Origin: Cavia porcellus
Taxonomy: Eukaryota; Chordata; Mammalia; Rodentia; Caviidae
Direction of reading: 5' to 3'
Length of the DNA stretch: 64,000 nucleotides
NCBI RefSeq assembly: GCF_034190915.1
Contig: NW_026947492.1
Span: forward strand, 17,862,001-17,926,000
The notes under the pieces are model-generated. The model did not search any database and was not told where the DNA came from. It saw only the letters and a list, made by a program, of their open reading frames with translations. Made by a program: the position numbers and the translations under genes. Positions within the stretch are counted from its first letter, which is position 1. Each line of letters starts with the position of its first letter. Of the stretch, positions 1 through 12,410 are shown piece after piece.

Positions 1-839
1 AAAAATGACCATGAGAAACATTTGTTGGTAAAAAGTAGACACTGCTAATTTGGGATTTGTTTAAATAAATCTATACTAAGACCTCTGATTTTCAACTTAC
101 TGTTACCTAATTTCAATAGTATTTATGAATATCTGTCCATGTGATTATAATAATTCATATTTTAAAGGGAGGATTCTCTCTTCATACTATATATATGAAT
201 ACACATATATTTTATAAACTTTTGATAAACATAGACAGTGAACTGATTATCACAGTAAAGCAAATTAATGTATTCTTCTCTTCACACATTTACTTTTTCT
301 GCATATGTGAAAGCATCTAATTTTCTTTTGTAGTGGTATTTTTGAAAAATTATTAAGCATAAAGCTAATATTAACGTGTTAGCCACTTCCTCATCACGGT
401 ACCAAAATATCCAACACTCACAATTTAAAAATAGAATAGTTTAGTTTTTGCTTTTTCGGTGATTCAGAAAGGTCTGATGGGGAAAACTTTTAAAGCACAG
501 CAGCCAGAGAGCAGACAGTGAGGGAGGAGTGCTAGAGAATATACAAGATACCCTTCCAAGTCACCCTCCAGTGACCTGTCTCTTCCACATCTTCCATCTA
601 GGGTCACCTCCTTCCTGACACCACACCTGGCTTAGTTTCATGAATGGATTAATTCATTAGCAAGCATAGCACCTGCATCACCCAATCACCTTAAAGAAAC
701 AAACTCGCTGAACACATGAGCATTTTGGGGACATTCTAGATTTAAACCATAGAAAATATACATGACAGCCATAGAATTAGTCATCCTAAACATAACCACA
801 AGTTTGAACCCTGTATCTACTTTTAGATCTGCAGTTCCC

Positions 840-1440
840 TACAACGATCTTCATCACCACCAAAGATATCATTATACACTGTGTCTGTGTGCTTAACAAT
901 TCAAAGATTTCATATATAAATGAGATTATGAATTATTTCTCTTCCTGTGCTGTACTTATTATCCCTCATGTATATTCCTCCAGATTTAGCTCGTATGTTG
1001 TCACAAGCATAGGAGTTTCTTTGAAAGGCTGAGAAATATTCCAGTGTGTGCCTGTATACCAACACACTGCTTTATCCATTCACTTGCCAAAGGACACTCA
1101 ACTGACTACGTATCTGACTGTGACTAATGAATATGAGAGGGCAGGCACCTAAGAGGAATTAACATCAGTTTCTGTGGAAGAAGTTAAGATTCTTGGTCAC
1201 GTGTTAATTCTGAATTAAATTTAATTAACTTCATCTAGTTTTTTAATAATGGTTGCAGTGATCTATATTTTCAACCAAGAGCATACAAAGCTTCCTTTCC
1301 TGTATACCTTTGCTAAAATGTCTCTGTCTTTTTGATAATGACCATGCCAGCAGGTGTGTGGTGATGTTTCACCAATGATTTTCACTTGAATTTTCCACAT
1401 GGAACTACAACTAGAATATCCCAGAACCTTTTTTTTCAGA
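840..1440 (-). mobile_element. Old LINE-1 fragment (ORF2 3' end)
   Basis: The stretch follows, in diverged form, the order of the LINE-1 ORF2 3' end read on the minus strand: an endonuclease-distal block, a segment like 'tttatccattcacttgccaaagg' shortened here to its core tttatccattcac, and a later gtgtgtggtgatgtttcacc block. There are many mismatches and no open frame, so this is an ancient copy. The limits are approximate and I see no target-site duplication. Confidence 0.5.
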
Positions 1441-3239
1441 TCTTTACTAAGAAGAACTTTTTCCCCTCAGAATTCCAAGCTGTCACATTAAAACAGAAAT
1501 ATTCTTTAAGAGTACACTCAGGCAAATCCCATGACTCCCAATTTACCTGTCAGCTATGACAACCCCAAATCTTTTATATGTCCTACATTATTTCTTTAGT
1601 GCCTTTCACCTAATAAACAATAACAATGAAAACATGTGGATAATTCTATGCAGTGTATGTAAACAGCCACACTTAGCTTCCTTTTGAAGATATCCAAACA
1701 GATAACTAGAGCTTAGCTTAGTGGCTAAGTCAGCTATTTATTTTTAAAGCTCTACTGCCTTCAACTTTTTAAAAAGTGCATTTAAAATGACTTAATTTTA
1801 AAAGAAATCTACCTTTTATGAAAATAAAATAGGCGTCCTTTGTATTTTGAGATTCTTCAGATGAAAGATCAGGATTCCTGTTTGGTGCTGACCTGACCAC
1901 ATGAGTAGTAATGACATGCACGAGGAGTAACCCAGCTCTGCGATGCCTGCAAAGGCACCAACTGACACTCGTGCTAATCATAAGTGATGACAAACCTCTT
2001 ATAGAAAAATGAAGTTCAGCTGTTATATATAAGAATAATTTGCTGAGAATAATCACAGTGTTGATTTTTGAGTCCTCAGGGAAGAAATGGTAACTTTCTT
2101 AAAATAAGAATTTAGCAGTCCTGTGCATTTAAATATAAACAAGTCAATAAAGCATATATTCTGAATATAAAAATACCCAAATATGGAATAGAAAACAGAA
2201 AAATGTGAAAATAGCATGTATTTTTACAGTTCATTGGAAAATATTTAAATTATCACTTGTGACATCAGACTAAGAATTTTAGAGTAGTCACTTTTTGTTG
2301 TTTTCTCATGAGGAAAATCATCTACCACTCTGCTTAAAGTCTTAAACTCCATACGGAAATAACATATGAAAGCCAGATGTGATTTAATTATTCCCGGATC
2401 CTCCTGCCCTCTAAAATGAACTTTCTTTAAAATAAAATAACGCAAACTTGTATCAGAACCAGAAAAATTATGACTTTTTATTGCTAGCTTCTTCCATAGA
2501 AGACAGAATAATAGCCTCCATGTTCCTACTCATTTACTCTTGTATTCAAAAGATTTATCAAAATTCCATAAATGACTTTATAAATTACAGCACTCTACAA
2601 AGCACACTCAGAATAAAATGCTGTTGAAATTATCATTGACATTATCCACACAGAAATATCTTTCTAACTGTCCGTTCTTTAACAATCCAGTCTGCATTCT
2701 GTTCTCTTTCAAGTCAGTAATCTCTCAAGTAAAAGACTTTGAAAGTCAGTTCTAACTTTTTCCCAGACTACTCTGTTCCAAATTTGAGGCACTCACCTCT
2801 CAGCTACCCTAAGCTGGAAGGTATTCTCTTTCACAACAAAAAGATCTATCACATTAATTTTTTTATCAACAACAACAATGATAATAATGTAACAATAACC
2901 CTTAGACAATGTTGTGCATTCTCCTAGAACAGCATCAACTTTCAAAGCATAGTCACTTCCTTATATTTCATATTTAATTAAATAGTCTGAGAACATGAAA
3001 TAGAAAGTATTCCAGAAAAACTGGCAGGCTTGAAATTGGAGGACTAGTGGTCTAATTCATGCTTTTTGTTTAAATAGCTGTAGCACTGCTGAGTACTTTA
3101 TTGACCTCTTCCAATGTAGGTATCCCACCTATAAAAAATCCACGTGCTGACAATCTAGTGTTTGTGATTTCAACTGTATGGAATACACACAAAGTTAATG
3201 AGTAAAAACTTTATTGTGTTAATAGCTGTAATATGGATA

Positions 3240-3331
3240 GCATTGGATAGATTATGCAGTATGCATTGGATAGATTTTGCAGTGATATTTATGTCTGTGA
3301 AACATCCCATTAGGAAAACATCCCATTAGGA
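3240..3331. repeat. Two adjacent short tandem duplications
   Basis: A 23-bp unit starting gcattggatagatt occurs twice (3240-3262 and 3263-3285) with a few mismatches. A 16-bp unit, aaacatcccattagga, occurs twice in perfect tandem (3300-3315 and 3316-3331). They lie about 400 bp beyond the 3' end of the minus-strand OR gene. They look like replication-slippage products and no function is evident. Confidence 0.85.
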
Positions 3332-3728
3332 GGATGGGAAGCACAGAGTGGAGACAAATCACCTGGTTCCTGCTTTGTTGTAAGTTGCATAGGAACAGTC
3401 CTGCACCAATGATGCAATGTCCACCCAGGTTTCCTTTATTAATTCATATGAAGAAACATCCATTATTTTTGAGGTAAATATCATAGTGACAATGAAAAAA
3501 GGAAAGGAAGAAAATTATTGTCCTAACATGATTTGTAAACAGGAATAATTGTAGAGGAGAAATTGTGGAACTGGCAAGAGAAAAAATAAAACCTACTGTA
3601 AAAATTTAGAAAATAAAGCAAGGTTCAAATTTCCTCCTTAAGATAAAAATGAAATATAAGAAAGCTGCCAGTAAATTATTTTAAGTAAGAATAATACATT
3701 CACAAATTCACAGACATATGGAATTTGA

Positions 3729-4661
3729 TCAAAACTTTCCCTTCCTCAAGGTTTTTATCAGGGCAATTTTAACATCTTTATTCCTTAAACTATAGATTAA
3801 AGGGTTCATCATAGGAACCACAATAGTGTAGAAAACAGAAGAGATTTTTCCCTCATCCATAGACCCAGCAGAGGATGGTTTGAGATACATGAATGCACCT
3901 GAACCAAAGAACAGAGAAACAGCAACTATGTGGGAGCTGCAGGTGCTGAAGGCTTTGGACCTGCCCCCGGTGGAGCTTAGCTGAAAGATGTTACAGAGGA
4001 TGAAACCATAAGAAATGAAGATGGTGACACTGGGCACAATGATATTGATCCCCACCACAATGAAAACCTCTAATTCATTGATGTAGGTGCTGGTGCAGGA
4101 GAGCTCAAGCAGAGGGAAAATATCACAGAGATAGTGATTGATGGCATTTGCGTCACAGAAGGTCAGCCTCACCATGCATCCCGTGTGGGCCATGGCACCA
4201 GAAAATGCCATCAGGTAGGAGCCAAGCATAAGGCTGAGACACACTCTGGGGGACATGGCCGTGTTATACAGAAGTGGGTTACAGATGGCCGTATAGCGGT
4301 CATAGGCCATTGAGGTCAGCATGTAACATTCAGAAATGGCAAAGAAACTGAAAAAGTACAACTGAGCCATGCACCCTCTGTAAGAGATAACATTCTTTTC
4401 TGATAAGAAGTTCATTAACATTTTAGGTGTAAACACAGAAGAATAACAGAGATCAATAAAGGCCAAGTTGAAGAGGAAAAAGTACATGGGCATGTGCAGA
4501 TGAGAGTTCAGCCCAATTAGAGTTATCAAGCCCAAGTTCCCCAACACAGTTACCATGTACATCACTAGGAATAGGAAGAAGAGGGGAAGTTGGAGATCAG
4601 ACTCCTCTGTCAATCCCATCAGAACAAATTCTCTCACCAAAGAGCCATTTGCTGGAGCCAT
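3729..4661 (-). CDS. Olfactory receptor, family 8 (OR8B-like)
   Basis: This encodes an odorant-sensing class A GPCR of olfactory neuron cilia, which signals through G-olf and adenylyl cyclase. The 310-aa single-exon frame is the usual OR length. Visible landmarks are an N-glycosylation site at N5, GN at 41-42 in TM1, the PMY motif at 58-60, an extracellular-loop cysteine pair C97/C179, MAYDRY at 118-123 ending TM3, KAFSTCSSH at 236-244 entering TM6, and PMMNPLIY at 283-290 in TM7. The short extracellular loop 1 and the overall sequence fit class II family 8, closest in my recollection to OR8B receptors. No residue that is invariant in the family is lost, so it is probably functional. The first ATG follows a good splice acceptor by 16 bases, as expected when a 5' noncoding exon lies upstream. 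It is transcribed away from the plus-strand ORs. The exact ortholog is not assigned. Confidence 0.95.
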   Translation of the reverse strand: MAPANGSLVREFVLMGLTEESDLQLPLFFLFLVMYMVTVLGNLGLITLIGLNSHLHMPMYFFLFNLAFIDLCYSSVFTPKMLMNFLSEKNVISYRGCMAQLYFFSFFAISECYMLTSMAYDRYTAICNPLLYNTAMSPRVCLSLMLGSYLMAFSGAMAHTGCMVRLTFCDANAINHYLCDIFPLLELSCTSTYINELEVFIVVGINIIVPSVTIFISYGFILCNIFQLSSTGGRSKAFSTCSSHIVAVSLFFGSGAFMYLKPSSAGSMDEGKISSVFYTIVVPMMNPLIYSLRNKDVKIALIKTLRKGKF

Positions 4662-4677
4662 TCTTCACTGAGACAGC

Positions 4678-4694
4678 CTGCAAGCAGAGCAAAA
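4678..4694 (-). other. Predicted 3' splice site of the OR coding exon
   Basis: Read on the minus strand, this is a pyrimidine-rich run ending in CAG (ttttgctctgcttgcag), with the exon beginning at 4677. It lies 16 bases before the OR start codon. Mammalian OR genes commonly splice one or more noncoding 5' exons onto the coding exon just upstream of the ATG, so this supports the start chosen. No transcript evidence is available. Confidence 0.6.
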
Positions 4695-4699
4695 GCAGG

Positions 4700-6160
4700 T
4701 TCCATCAGACATCATCTAACTTGTCCAAGGATGTGTGAAGAATGTCTGGAAATAACAAACCTACATATAAATGACTCACCTTTAATGTCACCATGAGAGG
4801 AGCAACACTGTCTTCTTCTTAGAGCCTAAACATGTAATCATAGTGAAGGGCATTATCAACTTAGCCAGGGAGCTGAGGCCAGCACTGCTACAAGGAAACA
4901 TGATTGCAGAGAAATCAAGCAAGGAGGGAGAAAAGTGCTAGGTCATATAAGTATATAACTGCCTTCCTCTCATATTATCATTTCTTTCCTTGCCTGAAAC
5001 CTTCCTTTACAAAAAGAATTGGAGGCAGAGGCCTTTCCTCTTCATGTTGATCTTTAAAGCCAGTTAGGTTCTGATGAGGTTGGAATCATGAACAGTTTCT
5101 ACTCTAAAACAAAAGAATCAGACTCTAGAAATCATTTATTTACTGTCCCCAGTCACAGGGAAACTTCTTGAAAAATGAGAGATATGGTTATGAACAAAGA
5201 AGTTATTCATAAAATTACTGCACCCCTAGGTCCACTAATCCTCTGAAGACTCTTTGTTACCCTCAAAGACATTCTTCTACTAGTTTAGCTTGAGTCTTAG
5301 GTTGTGGATAATCAAAAAATAACATATTTTAAAGCCTGGGACTTTATCTCAAAGTATGACCTTATTATGCTAAGCATACAAAACAAGACACCGGCAGAAA
5401 TATTCTGACTCTTACCTACATGTAAAAATATAATATAGCTACATTTAAATAAACAAAGAGTAGGATGTTTGTGCCATTGGCTAGTGGAGGAAAAAATCTG
5501 GAGAGGTTGACCAAAGACTAAACTTACTTAATTATTCAAGATAATAAAGCTTTGAAGATCTATTTTGCAACATGTTTACAATAGTTAACAGTATTACAAA
5601 GGATAATTACAGTTAGATGAGAAAGTCTTAGATCTCCTGTTACTATGTGCATATGCATACAGAGCAGACATACACAGCGTGAAAGTAGAAACAGTGGATG
5701 TGTTAATCATACTCTTTGTCCAGATCGTTTTATAATCTTTATGTCAGCACTGTAATTTATATACATCTAAGTATAAGTGCTAGTAATTTCTGAGGGAGGT
5801 GTTAAAATGGAAGGCATTAATATCAATAGATTTCAAAACTTACCCTCCTTAAGAGAGGAAAGTTTAATCTTTCTTTCGTGATTTTAATCCCTGTGGCATG
5901 CAAAGGACAAATCAGGTTCTCAGGCTTTGTTTGCTTCAATTTCAGGAGGATGAGGGACAGACTAATTTTTCATATTTCCTGGAAATATTCCTGAAAGGAT
6001 GGCAATAATTAATAATGAGAAGTATTTCTCCAATAAAACATCAGTCTTGGAGAAAAACAAAAAGCTTTTCTTATCATATTTTCTACTGCACACAAAGCCA
6101 GAAGGTTTAACATGAGTTTGATGACATAATACAATTGGCTACAAGCAAGGAAGATGCTTC
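4700..6160. other. Intergenic, nothing recognised
   Basis: This stretch lies between the minus-strand OR coding exon and the left end of duplication copy A. It should contain the promoter and any 5' noncoding exon of that OR, but I could not place them by eye. I see no coding frame, SINE or LTR signature. Confidence 0.5.
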
Positions 6161-6762
6161 TGAGCTCGGGAGACCTCGACATAGGAAGAAAATAAAGGGA
6201 TTGTGTTTACTCCTTAACCATGGTCTGTCTTAAGTCTTTAGAGACTCAGTTCTTCACTCGGGTTTTCTCTTCTCTTTAGGGATTGTGCATCCTCCATTTC
6301 CCAAAAACCTTGATCTCTTAAGGGAATTTTATTATTTGTGTTCTTCTCCCTTTATTCCCCCATCTCTAACAGTAATTATCCCTGGAGTGTATGTCCTAAT
6401 GCCCATGTTTGTTTATCTGAAAAATTTCCAGGGCCATATTAATTCACTGCATTGTCATCCCTGTGATAACTCCAAAGTACCTTTTAACGTGTGGCATGTA
6501 CACTAGAGTTTTAACCTCTAAACACTTACTGGCAATGTTTACCTGAGAATCCTGCTGAGGAAAATGGTGATAAAGTCAGTGATTTGCAAATTTCTCACAG
6601 GAAAAAAAAAAAAAGATTTGTGTGTGAATTCTGCTCCAAATTTCCTCATTGCAGCATTTGGAAAAATTGCTTAGTATCTCTGTACTATATATTCACATTC
6701 ATAGAACAGTGATGGCTTAAATAACACTGGATTGTTGTTCACTGGATGATTTCATTTTATGA

Positions 6763-6859
6763 GGGGCTGGGGGATTTATCTCAGCAGCACAAGTGCCTGC
6801 CTGGAAAGCGCAAGGTCCTGAGTTCAATCCTTGGGACAACTTCCACACCCCCAAAAAAA
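6763..6859 (+). mobile_element. ID-like tRNA-derived SINE
   Basis: The element begins ggggctgggggattt, has a degraded A box and a B box near gagttcaatcc, and ends in a C/A-rich tail. It is shared with copy B (34464-34563), so it was inserted before the duplication. Confidence 0.8.
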
Positions 6860-9179
6860 CATGTGAGAAAGAGTCAAAATAATACGTAAATAGTCCACTA
6901 TCAACTGCTATGGCTTGTGTCTAGATGCTGCCACAAAGTCTCAGGGAACTTCAGTAGAGAGGAAGAGTTTGATTGCTCTTTTCCCGGTTCTCTGTCCAGA
7001 AGAACCGAGTTTTCTTATTGTCACTGTTTACTGATATTCTCCTGTTGCCATTTTCTTCAACTCTAGATCAGGAACACAAAAGGTAAAAAGAAAATATGAG
7101 GCTCTCACTGCCATATCTTCTTTTGTTTCTTCAGATTCCTAAGAGATTTGCATTTTATACATTTTAGTGCCTATTCTTCTTTGTTTTATATATAGGTTCC
7201 AGGGGTTTTTGTTGTACGTAATAGGAGAAATATTTAATTTACTCTGTATTTTCAGAGGTGAATTTCCTTGCATATTGCTTCTTCTTTCATTTGAAAGAAA
7301 AAAATAGAAATAATAAACAACACTTTACAATCAGACTAATAGGAGAGTAATAATAACCAATACATTGCATATTATTATCTTCACAGTTACTCAGAGTACA
7401 AGATACAGGCATGAAATGTCCAAACAATATTACTGCAAAGCTTTCTTATCAATGAACTGAGAGAGAGTAGGTGATATTGTTTCTATTTATATCTATTTTT
7501 AGTGGGTTACTTTAGAAGGCAGGATATCTTTTGGCAAATGGAATTGCATGTGTATTGCTTTATTTATGCTTACAGCAACTCTGCAATGAGGAGAGTGTCT
7601 TTCAGGAGGGAGATGAAGACAAAGAGAATTTAAGCAAATGATTCCAGAGTTGTACAACCCAACATGTGTTAGAATGAATTTATTTAGATTACTCCCTCAC
7701 CACTTCATTTGACAGTGTCTTCTTCACCAGTCTTACCAATTTTCAAGGTAAGAACAGCTTTGGAATCTGCCCAATCCTGTCTTGTAAAAGATAGTTAGCT
7801 TTTAACATTCCTTTAAATGATCTCATTAATGCACTTTTCTCTTCACCCTGATTCCCATGTATACTGACAATGAGTTCCCAAAGACTGAGGGCTATAAGAC
7901 ACGCCAAAGGGAACTGTCAGCTGGGAGTCTTAGTGCTTCTTGAACAGAGTGATCTTTGGTGTTGTGTTTAGTTCTTTGATAAGATCATCAGTTCCGTTAA
8001 TGTTATATGATAAAGCACCTGTTAAAAAATTTAAAAAATTGTGAGGAAAGAAGAAAAATTTTATTTCTTTAGTCAGTAGGTTAAAAGTTGTAAGTTGTTT
8101 TCAATATTATGATTGAAAAAGAGCTTCAGAGCTGAAAGATCCAGTCTTCTGAAATTTGTTTAAGTGTTTTAATGAATTGGTCTCAAGGATGAGTGGGAAT
8201 TCTGTTTCCTAGCTTGCTGACCCTTTCTAAAAATGACCAAATTTAAAGGGAAATATCAGAAAGTGCAGGCTCAATAACCATGCTTTTTATACAACAGGAA
8301 GAATAAGCTTTCCCTAAAGAAACTGCTGTTGTACTCTTAATAAGAAATTCAAGCAGGAGGGGAAAAGATCTGCACTGGGTCCATTCTGGGAGGAAAAGAT
8401 TCCCCATATCTGTGTCTTTAATATAATTTTTCAATAAACTGCCTTCCTTAGCCTCAGGCCTCACATCAACTCAACACTGTTAACAATATACCAATCAGTG
8501 TATTCTTCTTTGCTATGAACTCATAATTAAATCAGAATGCCCAGTAGTTTTAAGAATGATCTTATGAAGCAGAATCAGGTATTTTATTAAATCTCAACAC
8601 TTGCTTTTACATCTTATATTATTATGTGTTGCTGTGGAATTGCGCATGATAAAATCCTGTGCAGACTGCAGTGTAAAGCACTCATGTGGTTGTTTTTTTG
8701 CAGAGTGACCTTAACAAGCCTCTTTGTTATGCTACCTCACTACTTGGAAAAATAAATGATAGAAAAACTGTGGTGATTCAGGCTGGGTTATTTTCTCAAA
8801 TGAATTCATGAAGCCTGTCATGTCAGGGAAATAATTGACAGAAAACATGGACAATGATAAAATTTTGAACTTTCATGCAAAAATTGGAAATTCTTTTCTT
8901 TCACCACTAGCTATGCAGCCTCTCAGTGGTTAAATTTTTCACATGATCTTATTGGCAACATTAACAAATGGGAGCTTTATACATTGTAAATTAAAGGCAC
9001 AACCATTTTGAAGTTCTGCAAAATTCAAGTGAACCAATATTTTACAAATAATCAATGAATTATTTTTTGATCATCTTGGTGAAAGATCTGCTCAGATAGT
9101 AAGACATACCAATGGATTTTTAAAGTGAGAGTAGGAAAGTTTCATGGCTATATTTCAGATCTAATTTGTAGGTAATTTT

Positions 9180-9245
9180 GTTTTTTGGCATTGGGGATTG
9201 AATAAACCATGATGCCTTTGCACTGAACTACATCCTGGACTAGGT
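9180..9245 (-). mobile_element. Degraded ID-like SINE
   Basis: The minus strand shows a weak ID body: the plus strand reads attggggattgaataaa followed by actgaactacatcctgg, matching the B-box and A-box halves. It is shared in worse shape with copy B near 36836. It is old and the limits are approximate. Confidence 0.5.
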
Positions 9246-9255
9246 ATGCTTACAT

Positions 9256-9279
9256 CTATATATATATATATATATATAT
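9256..9279. repeat. (TA)n microsatellite
   Basis: About a dozen uninterrupted TA units. At the same place copy B has an irregular TATCTA-type repeat (about 36892-36925), so the tract has turned over since the duplication. Confidence 0.95.
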
Positions 9280-9289
9280 TATTGTTATT

Positions 9290-9405
9290 TTTAACAGGTT
9301 CTCAGTGAATTACCACAGTGTCCAGGCTGGACTCCAAAATACAGTGTTGTGCCAGAGCCTTCAGGGTGCCTGTTTAAAACTCATGCATTACCACACCCAG
9401 CTTGC
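9290..9405 (-). mobile_element. Degraded B1-like SINE
   Basis: The plus strand carries the recognisable reverse B1 order: caggttctcagtgaatt, then gtccaggctggactcca, then accacacccagc. It is paired with 36945-37060 in copy B. It is diverged and the limits are approximate. Confidence 0.6.
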
Positions 9406-9723
9406 AACAGTCTTTGGGTCTCTTGTTTTCCATTTAAATATGGAGGCAACTTTTGTGCACATATTTTAATCAAAATAACATATCACAAACAATGAAATAC
9501 AAATCCAGGTAGAAAATACACTTGGCTTCTATAAAAGCAGAAAATTTAATTGACGCATTTACAAAGCAAACAAAAGCAACTCTTCTCACTAAATTTTTAG
9601 CATGCCTTATAAAAATAATTTTTCACAATATATTATTTTATAATAATATATTTATATATTATATATTATTTAACACTCTTTTATTATATTTTATTCTTTG
9701 CTTTTTTCCTTATAGTTTGTTGA

Positions 9724-9840
9724 TTTTTGGAAATAGTGTCTTATTTTGCAGTACAGGCTGGCCCCAAACTTGCAGAGATCTTTCTGTCTCAGCCTTCTGA
9801 GTCCTAGGATTACAGGTATGCAGGACCATGACTGTCCACT
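9724..9840 (-). mobile_element. B1-like SINE
   Basis: The reverse complement of a 7SL-derived monomer is clear: caggctggccccaaact, ctcagccttctgagtcc and taggattacaggtatg occur in order. It is paired with 37382-37498 in copy B. Confidence 0.85.
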
Positions 9841-11569
9841 GCTACTTCTAAAATAAATATTTTAAAACTTTTTGTTACAATTTTGGAGAGACAGAAATGT
9901 AGCTCAATTAGACCCATAGAAACTAGCTCTTAGAAGTTTCTCATTTATTTCTAAGACATAAAGTGATCCTGAATCTAAAAGAGTGATGCTACTACTTCAG
10001 ACCATCATTCTCATTCTTTTTTTCTACTCAATAAAAAAAATCATAAATAGAACAAGAAGCTATTTTGGATTTGTCAATGCCATATTTCTAATTACTTGTG
10101 CCAGGGAAGGGATCATTCATTCTAGGGCCAAGTGGTATCTGCTTCTGCTGGATGTGAGTCCCTTGAAAATTCTGCCTGGAGGCCTACAAAACTGGGCTTG
10201 AACCAAACCAAATACGGGGAGGGTGTTACCATAGATACTTTGACTCATTTTCATTTTCTGGTATGATTTTTCTGGCTTCGTGCTGTGAAATTACTCACTA
10301 AGAATCTTAATTCAACAAGAAGTTATTTAGCACCATCAAGTGGATCTGACAGGGTTTCAAATAGGATCACAGTATATTGCAAAGAAAAACGTGCAACAAC
10401 AAATCTATTCTAGTCACAGGTATGATTCTAAGTGCTGTTCTCCTGATATTAAAAAAATTAATATTCTGTGTTAGAATACTTTCCATTTATCAAAGGATAA
10501 CAGGGAGGCTTAGAGAAGATGTGTGTCTTGAGCATCATCCTCAGTAACTGTAGAGCTGGGAGGAGCACACAGGTGTATTTAATGTAGATGTCTTGATTCT
10601 GAATTGTACCTGAGAAGGATGAATATTAAAAAATGTTTCACAGAGTGAGACTCCCTTGAACAGAGGGGAGGAAAAGATTTTATAAGAGAGAACTCCTGAC
10701 ATTGAGCTGGACATTAAGTAAAATGAGATCTTCAGTTTACAGAGGGATCTTAGATGCGTGCAGGAAGCACATTGTGCTGTCTGCATGGGGAAAGGCCACA
10801 CCTGTAAGCCTTTTGGAATATTGTGATTTGAGATCAGAAAGGTGCAGAGAGGAATCCAGGGAAAACCCTGAAGGCATGTTGATGGTTTGGGCTAATTGGG
10901 AGCTCAAGGTCTGTAACTCTAACTCCAAAGGAATTCCTGGTGATTTCATTGGCAGAAAGTCAGATTTTCTGCCAAATTGGCAGTAGGGTGTTTTTTTTTT
11001 TTGTTTGGGGTTCTATTTTGACAAATACTGGACATGACTTCTTAATATGAAGCAGAATCTGGAGACTGTGATCCTCTATAGAAAGGAGCTCCCTGCTAAC
11101 TGTCAAATCAAGTTCTCAGAGACAAGTCTTCTCTCAGCCCCGTCCTCACTCTCTCCCACCTTCCTTCACATGATGGGCTTTAGTCTACTGAAATGTCCTT
11201 GAACGTTTGCAGAAAATTTGGTTTTTAACCAAGTGAGGTCTCCAGCTTCACTGATACTGACAGAATTGAGAAGCAGTAAGTGCTGATCATTCAACTGCAT
11301 CCTCTCAGGCTGTCTTCTCTACAGTCCTGGAGAGTGCATACTCTTTGGGAAGTTCTGGCAGATTGTGCAGTGAGAGGTAACTGTTTTTCCAACATGCCGG
11401 TGTGCACAAATGACTTTCCCATGATGGAAACCTGTCCTGTTTCCCACATGTTGTTGAGCTAACTTGTCATAGTAAAGTTTCTATTATAGCACTCTTAAAA
11501 AACCCAAATGAATTATTTAAAAACTAAAAAGCTAGATAAGAAGTTTCATCTGCTAATCTTTGTGGAAGT

Positions 11570-12010
11570 GTCCTGGTTTGTATCTGGATCACCTCCCCAA
11601 AGTCTCAGGCACTCATGGGTGGGGCTTTTTGGACTTGCCTTGGTCCTGGCTGTGTGACACTGGATTGGCCCAGTGATTTGCTTAGCATAGTTCTGAGGGT
11701 GGATGATGGATTCACTGAAGAGGGGAGACCCAGTGGGGGCACCGCCCAGTATGCTTGTGGCCTGAATGCAGTGAAAAGGGAAAGAAGAAAGATCATGGTG
11801 AGTCATAACAGGGAAAACATCAGCTTCATTTCGGATGGGAGAACAACCCTTGCTTTAACACACGTTATTGGAAGGGCAACTGCCCAGGCCAGAATCCACC
11901 TACGAGACGCAGGACCAAAGGTAGCATTTTACATTACCAGCCATGAGAGGATAGAATTGCCACACACAATTGCTCACATCCATCACCCACCCTCTTCCAG
12001 AAAGATAAAC
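11570..12010. repeat. Unclassified repeat-like block
   Basis: The block opens tgtcctggtttgtatctgg and has the feel of an old LTR or DNA-transposon fossil. It contains an open frame of 155 codons (11615-12082, +) that matches nothing I know and is shifted in the duplicate at 39250-39760. I treat it as an interspersed repeat and not as a gene. The family is not identified. Confidence 0.35.
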
Positions 12011-12039
12011 CACTGTCCCAAACTCAATGCCCAGATTTC

Positions 12040-12410
12040 AATAATTTTTTTAATTAAATTAACTTCAAGACTCACAAAGTAACATCAAAAACCAAAATGC
12101 CGATCAACCACAGAAAGGATGAAAAAATGTGGTATTTTTATACAACAGAATATTATTCAGCTATAAAAAGGAATAATCTTGAGGCTTTTATAGGTAAATG
12201 GAGGCAAATTGAGATTACCTTCACAAGTGAAATAAATCAGACACACATTTGTAAATACCATATGGTCCCTCTAGGGTAAAAAATAAATAATAATAAAAAA
12301 CTGAAAGAGTAATAAGATCAAAAATTATAATATATATTGTAATTATAAAAGGAAAAGAAAGTGTTTGAAACAAAAGAACAACTTGTAGGTATACACATAT
12401 AATGTTGCCT
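12040..12410 (+). mobile_element. LINE-1 3' fragment, plus strand
   Basis: The translation near 12097-12279 contains WYFYTTEYYSAIKRNN and SEINQTHICKY, typical of the C-terminus of LINE-1 ORF2. An A-rich 3' UTR follows. It is shared with copy B near 39760-40095, so it predates the duplication. The copy is heavily 5'-truncated. Confidence 0.8.

Larger units (their letters stand above)
1..3728. other. Gene-free AT-rich flank
   Basis: No open frame here resembles a known protein; the longest are under 100 codons and lie in low-complexity AT-rich DNA. The interval holds an old LINE-1 fragment near 840-1440, a repeat-like patch near 500-770 that I cannot name securely, and two short tandem duplications at 3240-3331, each annotated or discussed separately. 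The remainder is unremarkable intergenic sequence downstream of the minus-strand OR gene. Confidence 0.6.

Noticed and set aside
500..770. Possible MaLR-type LTR fragment
   Set aside because: A phrase near 700-750 (acacatgagcattttggggacattc) recalls old LTR or DNA-transposon ends, but I cannot define ends or family.
11615..12082. 155-codon open frame on the plus strand in copy A
   Set aside because: It lies in a repeat-like block, resembles no protein I know, and its duplicate (39398-39760) differs by indels in a way that does not keep the frame. Treated as chance.
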